Source: Paenibacillus rubinfantis
GTDB lineage: Bacteria; Bacillota; Bacilli; Paenibacillales; Paenibacillaceae
Length of the DNA stretch: 64,000 nt
Assembly: GCF_001486505.1 (NCBI RefSeq)
Contig: NZ_LN909066.1
Location: forward strand, 786,452-850,451
Direction of reading: 5' to 3'
The notes under the pieces are model-generated. The model was not told where the DNA came from, ran no database searches, and saw nothing but the letters and a program-made list of their open reading frames with translations. Within the stretch, counting starts at the first letter, position 1. Each line of letters starts with the position of its first letter. A program made the position numbers and the translations under genes. Below are positions 59,012 to 64,000 of this stretch, piece by piece.

Positions 59012-59458
59012 ATGCTCATCAACTCTCTCCTTTTGTTTATTATTCCATGGATCTTTGGAGCTTACCTCTTCAATACAGATAGGGAGCTATTACTATCTAT
59101 TGGACCTTTTTCATCTCTCATTGCCTTTATTTTTAATGAATGGGGAACCCATATAGGATGGTGGTCCTTTCAGCCTGAGCGGTTTGAATTCTTGTCGATC
59201 TTCCTTTCAAACCTCGGTATCTATTTAGTTGTCCCTTGCCTGATGGTACGTTTTATACGGAAAAGAGCATTAAATTCGATCGCAGCAGTAATCATCTTCT
59301 CGGGATTACTTACTCTTCTAGAGTTTATTATGTTCACCGCAGAAAGAATCAAATATGATTTGGGATGGAATATGGGCTGGACCGCTGTATCCTACCTCTT
59401 GAGCAACTCATTAATTACTGTTTATTTCTCGATTTGGAAAAAGGTACGAAAAACATAA
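59012..59458 (+). CDS. Small multi-pass membrane protein (CBO0543-like)
   Basis: This 148-residue protein has four or five hydrophobic segments and few charged residues. Its pattern of a short N-terminal helix, IFNEWGTHIGWWSFQP and a C-terminal helix pair is like the uncharacterised CBO0543 family of Firmicutes; the match is by eye. ATG 59012 is preferred because GGTGATC, a full anti-SD match, lies just upstream; GTG 59000 is an alternative. The gene is slightly AT-rich compared with its neighbours. Function unknown. Confidence 0.7.
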   Translation: MLINSLLLFIIPWIFGAYLFNTDRELLLSIGPFSSLIAFIFNEWGTHIGWWSFQPERFEFLSIFLSNLGIYLVVPCLMVRFIRKRALNSIAAVIIFSGLLTLLEFIMFTAERIKYDLGWNMGWTAVSYLLSNSLITVYFSIWKKVRKT

Positions 59459-59491
59459 AAGCTCGCCAACCCCAAGGGGTGGCGAGCTTTT
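59457..59491. terminator. Bidirectional terminator before sufB
   Basis: AAAAGCTCGCCA and TGGCGAGCTTTT, with an inner CCCC-AA-GGGG, form a stem of about 16 bp. A-run and T-run on the two sides allow function for both the membrane-protein gene and the suf operon, which converge here. Confidence 0.92.
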
Positions 59492-59517
59492 GCAATGCAT
59501 TGGAGTTCGATTGAAGG

Positions 59518-60915
59518 TTACCCAATACTGCCTTCCATCTCGAACTTAATCAACCGGTTCATCTCCACCGCGTATTCCATCGGCAGCTCTTTCGTGAACG
59601 GCTCGATAAAGCCCATGACGATCATCTGCGTTGCTTCTTCTTCGGTGAGACCGCGGCTCATCAGATAGAAGAGCTGCTCCTCCGACACCTTCGATACGGT
59701 CGCTTCATGCTCTAACGTGATGTTGTCGTTCATGATTTCGTTGTACGGAATCGTATCGGACGTGGACTCGTTATCGAGAATCAGCGTATCGCATTTGATG
59801 TTCGATTTCGCGCCTTCCGCCTGACGGCCGAAGGAAGCGAGACCCCGGTAGGTTACCTTACCGCCATGTTTGGAGATCGACTTCGACACGATCGTCGACG
59901 TCGTATCCGGCGCCAGGTGGATCATTTTCGCTCCGGCGTCTTGAAGCTGGCCTTTGCCGGCAACGGCGATGGACAACACGCTGCCTTTTGCGCCGCGGCC
60001 TTTCAGGATAACGGCCGGGTATTTCATCGTCAGCTTGGAGCCGATGTTGCCGTCCACCCATTCCATGTTGGCGTTCTCTTCGGCTACCGCACGTTTGGTT
60101 ACCAGGTTATAGATGTTTGGAGCCCAGTTTTGGATCGTCGTGTAACGAACGCGAGCGTCCTTCTTCACGATGATTTCCACGACTGCACTATGCAGCGAGT
60201 TCGTGCTGTAGATCGGCGCCGTACAGCCTTCGGTGTAGTGCACGAAGCTGCCTTCGTCGGCGATGATCAGCGTACGTTCGAATTGCCCCATGTTCTCCGA
60301 GTTGATCCGGAAATAAGCCTGCAGCGGCACTTCGCACTTCACGCCTGGCGGCACGTAGATGAAGCTGCCCCCGGACCATACAGCGCTGTTCAGGGCCGCA
60401 AATTTGTTATCGGCCGCAGGAACCACCGTTCCGAAATACTCCTTAAACAGTTCCGGATATTCACGCAAAGCGGAATCCGTATCCATGAAGATAACGCCTT
60501 GATCCTCGAGGTCCTTCTGGATGCTGTGATATACGACCTCCGATTCGTATTGCGCGGAGACGCCGGCCAGGAACTTCTGCTCGGCTTCTGGAATCCCCAG
60601 CTTATCAAAGGTTTCCTTGATTTCCGCAGGGACTTCTTCCCACGTCTTACCTTGCTTCTCGGATGGTCTTACATAATATTGAATATCGTTAAAATCAAGC
60701 TCACTCAAGTCGCCGCCCCAACGCGGCATCGGCATTTTCTCGAACTGCTCGAGCGATTTCAGGCGGAACTCCAGCATCCATTCCGGCTCGCCTTTAATGC
60801 GGGAGATCTCCGTCACGATTTCACGTGTCAAACCTTTACCCGATTGAAAAATCGCCTTATGTTCATCCCGGAAGCCGTATTTGTACTCTTCCAATTCCGG
60901 TGCTTTTTTGGCCAT
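59518..60915 (-). CDS. sufB: Fe-S cluster scaffold protein SufB
   Basis: This 465-residue protein forms, with SufC and SufD, the scaffold on which iron-sulfur clusters are built. The beta-helix core carries SGGSFIYVPPGVKCEVPLQAYFRIN and HYTEGCTAPIYS, and the C-terminal motif HEATVSKVSEEQLFYLMSRGLTEEEA. GGAGG precedes ATG 60915. It is the last gene of the suf operon, 22 bases after sufU, and ends at a strong terminator. Confidence 0.97.
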   Translation of the reverse strand: MAKKAPELEEYKYGFRDEHKAIFQSGKGLTREIVTEISRIKGEPEWMLEFRLKSLEQFEKMPMPRWGGDLSELDFNDIQYYVRPSEKQGKTWEEVPAEIKETFDKLGIPEAEQKFLAGVSAQYESEVVYHSIQKDLEDQGVIFMDTDSALREYPELFKEYFGTVVPAADNKFAALNSAVWSGGSFIYVPPGVKCEVPLQAYFRINSENMGQFERTLIIADEGSFVHYTEGCTAPIYSTNSLHSAVVEIIVKKDARVRYTTIQNWAPNIYNLVTKRAVAEENANMEWVDGNIGSKLTMKYPAVILKGRGAKGSVLSIAVAGKGQLQDAGAKMIHLAPDTTSTIVSKSISKHGGKVTYRGLASFGRQAEGAKSNIKCDTLILDNESTSDTIPYNEIMNDNITLEHEATVSKVSEEQLFYLMSRGLTEEEATQMIVMGFIEPFTKELPMEYAVEMNRLIKFEMEGSIG

Positions 60916-60937
60916 GTTCGGCTACCTCCTTAGGGGA

Positions 60938-61363
60938 TTAGTCTTCCGCTTGGATTCCTTTTTTTAGCGCGTTCCAAGCTAACGTAGCGCATTTGATACG
61001 GGCAGGAAATTTATTAACGCCAGATAAGGCCTCAAGATCTTCATAATCGTCAAAATCCACCGATTCCCCCATCATCTGACGGGAGAACCGTCCGGCGAGA
61101 TCCATCGCTTCATCGAAGGTCCGACCCTTGACGGCCTCCGTCATCATCGAAGCCGATGACATGCTGATGGAGCAGCCTTCGCCGGTAAACCGGGCGTCCT
61201 TGACGATATCGTCTTCCACGATCAACTGCAAGGAAATGCGGTCGCCGCAGGTCGGGTTGTTCAGATCAACCGTCAAGGCACCTTCTTCAAACTTCCCGCG
61301 GTTCCGCGGGTTTTTATAATGATCCATAATGACACGGCGGTACAGATCGTCCAGTTGCATCAC
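60938..61363 (-). CDS. sufU: SufU, zinc-dependent sulfur-transfer protein
   Basis: This 141-residue protein takes sulfur from SufS in Firmicutes. The zinc/sulfur ligands are Cys39 and Asp41 (NPTCGDR), a cysteine in GEGCSISMSSASMM and one in ARIKCATLAW. DDLYRRVIMDHYKNPRNRG is the family N-terminus. The start GTG 61363 or ATG 61360 overlaps the sufS stop. Its place between sufS and sufB is the standard Firmicute order. Confidence 0.96.
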   Translation of the reverse strand: MMQLDDLYRRVIMDHYKNPRNRGKFEEGALTVDLNNPTCGDRISLQLIVEDDIVKDARFTGEGCSISMSSASMMTEAVKGRTFDEAMDLAGRFSRQMMGESVDFDDYEDLEALSGVNKFPARIKCATLAWNALKKGIQAED

Positions 61364-62580
61364 CCAAAATACTCCTTTGTTTGGATTAAAGCTTCCGCCA
61401 GTCGGTCGATATCCTGTTCCGTATTGTACAAATACAGGCTGGCTCTGGCCGTTGCGCTCGCTTCAAGCCAGCGCATGAGCGGTTGACAGCAATGATGTCC
61501 CGCCCGGATGGCGATGCCGGAAGCATCAAGCACGGTCGCTACATCATGCGGATGAACATCCTGCAGGTTGAAGGTGAGCAGGCCCACTTCGCGCTCGCGG
61601 GGTCCATACAAAGTCAGCCCTTCAATTTCCGCCAAGCGTTTCATCGCATAAGCGGCGAGTTTCGCCTCGTGCCGGTGAATCTCCTCAAGTCCGATGCCTT
61701 CCAGGAAATCGATGGCAGCAGCCAGCCCCACCGCACCCGCGATGATCGGCGTACCACCTTCAAATTTCCAAGGGAGCTCCTTCCAGTTTGATTCATACAG
61801 CCCGACGTCGTCGATCATCTCTCCGCCGTATTCGATCGGCTCCATGGATTCCAGCAGTTGCTTCTTCCCATATAGTACCCCAATTCCGGTTGGCGCGCAC
61901 ATCTTGTGGCCGGAAAAAGCATAAAAATCCGCGTCCAGCTCCTGTACGTTAACCTTCATATGCGGGGTGCTTTGAGCGCCGTCGACGACCATCACAGCCC
62001 CGTTGCGGTGGGCGATGGCCGCGAGCTCCTTCACAGGGTTCACAACGCCAAGGACGTTAGACACGTAGGCTGTTGCCACGATTTTCGTCTTGGCGGTGAT
62101 CGTCTTCTCCGCATCCGCCAGATCGATATGGCCGTCCGGTTGAAGCGGAATGTACTTGAGCACGGCTTTCTTCTTCAAGGCCAATTGCTGCCAAGGAATC
62201 AGATTGCTGTGGTGTTCCATCGGAGTAATGACGATTTCGTCCCCTTCTCCGACATTCGCCGGTCCGTAAGAGGAAGCAACCAAATTCAGCGCCGTGGTGG
62301 TGCCTCGGGTAAAGATGATTTCCTCCCGGCGCGCCGCGCCGATAAAGCGGGCGACCTTCTCGCGAGCGTTCTCGTAAGCGTCGGTTGCCCGGCTGCCCAG
62401 CGTGTGGACACCGCGGTGTACATTCGCGTTGTCCCATTCGTAATAATGCTTTAACGCTTCTATAACAACGGCCGGCTTCTGCGAAGAAGCCGCGCTGTCG
62501 AGATAAACGAGCGGATGCCCGTTGATGTCTTGCTGTAATATCGGGAATTGTTTCTTGAGCTCTTCGGCGTGGATGCTCAT
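61360..62580 (-). CDS. sufS: Cysteine desulfurase SufS
   Basis: This 406-residue PLP enzyme takes sulfur from cysteine. The PLP lysine is in FYAFSGHKMCAPTGIG and the persulfide cysteine in IRAGHHCCQPLMRWL; the RGTTTALNLVA and MEHHSNLIPW motifs are also present. Its ATG overlaps the sufD stop and its stop overlaps sufU, showing tight translational coupling. Group II desulfurase. Confidence 0.97.
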   Translation of the reverse strand: MSIHAEELKKQFPILQQDINGHPLVYLDSAASSQKPAVVIEALKHYYEWDNANVHRGVHTLGSRATDAYENAREKVARFIGAARREEIIFTRGTTTALNLVASSYGPANVGEGDEIVITPMEHHSNLIPWQQLALKKKAVLKYIPLQPDGHIDLADAEKTITAKTKIVATAYVSNVLGVVNPVKELAAIAHRNGAVMVVDGAQSTPHMKVNVQELDADFYAFSGHKMCAPTGIGVLYGKKQLLESMEPIEYGGEMIDDVGLYESNWKELPWKFEGGTPIIAGAVGLAAAIDFLEGIGLEEIHRHEAKLAAYAMKRLAEIEGLTLYGPREREVGLLTFNLQDVHPHDVATVLDASGIAIRAGHHCCQPLMRWLEASATARASLYLYNTEQDIDRLAEALIQTKEYFG

Positions 62581-63878
62581 TGCCCCAACTTCCTTTCCAC
62601 CAGACCTTGCAATTGCTTCTGCAACGGCTCCAGCGGGATATCGGATACGACGGGCGCCAAGAAGCCGTAGATAACTAAGCGCTCCGCATCCGCACGGGTA
62701 ATCCCGCGGGACATCAGGTAGTAGATTTGTTCCGGATTCACTTGCCCTACGGAAGCCGCGTGTCCTGCCGTAACGTCATCCTCGTCAATCAACAGAATTG
62801 GGTTCGCGTCCCCGCGAGCTTTCGGGCTCAGCATCAGCACCTTCTCGGTTTGCTGGCCGTCCGCTTTGGTGGCGCCCTTCTCAATCTTCGTAATCCCGTT
62901 GATGATCGCGGTCGCCTCTTCCCGCATGACCGCGCGGGTAATCATTTGGCTGGCCGAGCTCTTGCCGTAGTGGACGGCTTTCGTCGTATAGTTCAAGCGT
63001 TGTTTGCCGGCACCCACCGCGATCACCTTTGCATCGGAAGTCGAGCCGTTCCCTTTCAGAATCGACAGCGTTTCACTTGCCGAATCGCCGCTGTTCATTT
63101 CGCCGATGATCCACTCGATGCTGCCGTCGTTCTCAACTACGGCGCGGCGATACGTCAGATCCGTTGCTTGCTCCCCTAAATGGTGAACCGTAGCAAATTG
63201 AACTTTAGCACCTGGCTTAACGATGACTTCGGCTGCACCGTTATGCACGATATTGCCGTTTAAGTTAACCGAAATATAGTTATCAACGTAAGTGACTTGG
63301 CTGTTCGTCTCCGCCACAATCAAGACATGCGGTGCAAATGCGGATCCCGCATCGTCCAACAGGAAGATGCTTTGCAGCGGCGTATCGATCACGACATTCT
63401 TCGGAACATACAGGAAAACCCCGCCGTTCCACAAGGCTGCATGCAATGCGGACATTCGATTTTCGTCCGGTTTCACCACGCTGTGAAGATGGGCCTTCAC
63501 GAGATCGCCATGCTCCCGCACCGCGGTTTCCAAATCGGTGAAGATGACGCCTTGGCTAGCCAGCTCCGGAGCCAGTCGGGTAAAGATCGTGTCAGCATTC
63601 CGCTGAACCAGCAAATTGCTTTGCTCAGTTAAATCAACCAGCGATTGAACGCTCTCGGGAAGCTGCTGCAGCTTCTCCGCGCGGGTTTCGCCAAGCGTTC
63701 CATAATTGTTGAGGTTCCAGCGATCCAAACGTGTTTTTTCCAATTTAGGCAGTTCCAGTTCTGCCGCCAGCTGCAGCGCCTTCGTCCGGCTGTCCGTCAG
63801 CCAGTCCGGTTCGCCGCGCTTCGCGGACAGTTGTTTCAGTTGCTCCGCTTCTACCGGAAGTACGGTTTGTGTCGTCAT
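62577..63878 (-). CDS. sufD: Fe-S assembly protein SufD
   Basis: This 433-residue beta-helix protein is the SufB partner in the SufBCD scaffold. It shows ALWNGGVFLYVPKNVVIDTPLQSIFLL, and near the C-terminus DVTAGHAASVGQVNPEQIYYLMSRGI. GGAGG lies before ATG 63878, 19 bases after the sufC stop. Length and order are standard for Firmicutes. Confidence 0.97.
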   Translation of the reverse strand: MTTQTVLPVEAEQLKQLSAKRGEPDWLTDSRTKALQLAAELELPKLEKTRLDRWNLNNYGTLGETRAEKLQQLPESVQSLVDLTEQSNLLVQRNADTIFTRLAPELASQGVIFTDLETAVREHGDLVKAHLHSVVKPDENRMSALHAALWNGGVFLYVPKNVVIDTPLQSIFLLDDAGSAFAPHVLIVAETNSQVTYVDNYISVNLNGNIVHNGAAEVIVKPGAKVQFATVHHLGEQATDLTYRRAVVENDGSIEWIIGEMNSGDSASETLSILKGNGSTSDAKVIAVGAGKQRLNYTTKAVHYGKSSASQMITRAVMREEATAIINGITKIEKGATKADGQQTEKVLMLSPKARGDANPILLIDEDDVTAGHAASVGQVNPEQIYYLMSRGITRADAERLVIYGFLAPVVSDIPLEPLQKQLQGLVERKLGQ

Positions 63879-63897
63879 TCTCTACTCCTCCTTCCGA

Positions 63898-64000
63898 TTA
63901 GGCTTCTTGACCAACCGTCTCGTCCACGATGCCCAGCTCTTCCTTGACCCAATCATAACCTTCGGCTTCCAGGCGTTCGGCCAGCTCAGGACCTCCGGAT
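63898..64000 (-). CDS. sufC: SufC ATPase (C-terminal 33 residues)
   Basis: The frame enters from the right edge and ends at TAA 63900-63898. It reads SGGPELAERLEAEGYDWVKE, then ends DETVGQEA, matching the C-terminus of the ATPase SufC. It is the next gene upstream in the standard sufCDSUB order. The catalytic part lies outside the window. Confidence 0.9.
   Translation of the reverse strand, partial: SGGPELAERLEAEGYDWVKEELGIVDETVGQEA

Noticed and set aside
59866..60933. 355-codon open frame on the plus strand
   Set aside because: It is antisense to sufB and reflects its codon bias.

Overview
This window comes from a spore-forming, low-to-moderate GC Gram-positive bacterium, most likely Paenibacillus or a close relative. 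The evidence is a cotJA-cotJB-cotJC spore-coat operon, a sufC-sufD-sufS-sufU-sufB operon with the Firmicute-type scaffold SufU, YesM/YesN-type two-component regulators, Lpl-type and MalFG-type sugar importers ending in lipoprotein binding proteins, and strong AGGAGG-like ribosome binding sites. No tRNA, rRNA, CRISPR array, transposase or phage gene was seen. Species assignment is inference from gene content only.

Layout. (1) 1-9.3 kb, minus strand: a sugar importer, a GH112 galactosyl phosphorylase, a small membrane protein and a GH29 alpha-L-fucosidase, then a PpiC-like foldase and a secreted beta-helix protein cut by the window edge. A divergent AraC regulator follows (9.4-10.3 kb). (2) 10.3-15.1 kb: a LysR regulator divergent from a carboxylesterase-TauE/SafE pair, a CueP-type copper protein and a Nif3-like protein. 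(3) 15.1-22.0 kb: histidine kinase, AraC-type response regulator and Lpl-type importer. (4) 22.1-32.3 kb: a LacI-controlled sucrose-phosphorylase locus with importer, fructokinase-like PfkB kinase and three cytoplasmic ester hydrolases. Near-identical LacI-type operators sit at its two promoters. (5) 32.4-33.5 kb: AI-2E-family membrane protein. (6) 33.5-41.6 kb: one long minus-strand operon with an Rbs-type importer (ATPase, two permeases, binding protein), GH3 hydrolase, esterase and beta-phosphoglucomutase. A divergent AraC-GH39 fusion and a chemoreceptor (42.1-46.8 kb) face it. (7) 46.9-51.8 kb: a zinc-ribbon protein and cotJ, then an AT-rich two-gene insert bounded by direct repeats of the cotJA/hemolysin-gene boundary. 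(8) 51.8-59.5 kb: housekeeping genes (radical SAM YfkAB-like, two HD-GYP proteins, UppP, 5'-nucleotidase, MoaD-MoaE fusion, L,D-transpeptidase). (9) 59.5-64 kb: suf operon, with sufC cut by the right edge.

Most of the window imports small glycans and splits them inside the cell, repeatedly by phosphorolysis (GH112, sucrose phosphorylase, perhaps GH3 with beta-PGM), which saves ATP. The most interesting observations are: (a) the 1.8 kb AT-rich segment with an unrecognised secreted protein and membrane-anchored partner, flanked by a 147-bp near-perfect direct repeat in the pattern left by single-crossover integration; (b) a possible catabolic system for acylated sucrose; (c) an AraC regulator fused to a GH39 domain that keeps both catalytic glutamates and is translationally coupled to a chemoreceptor.
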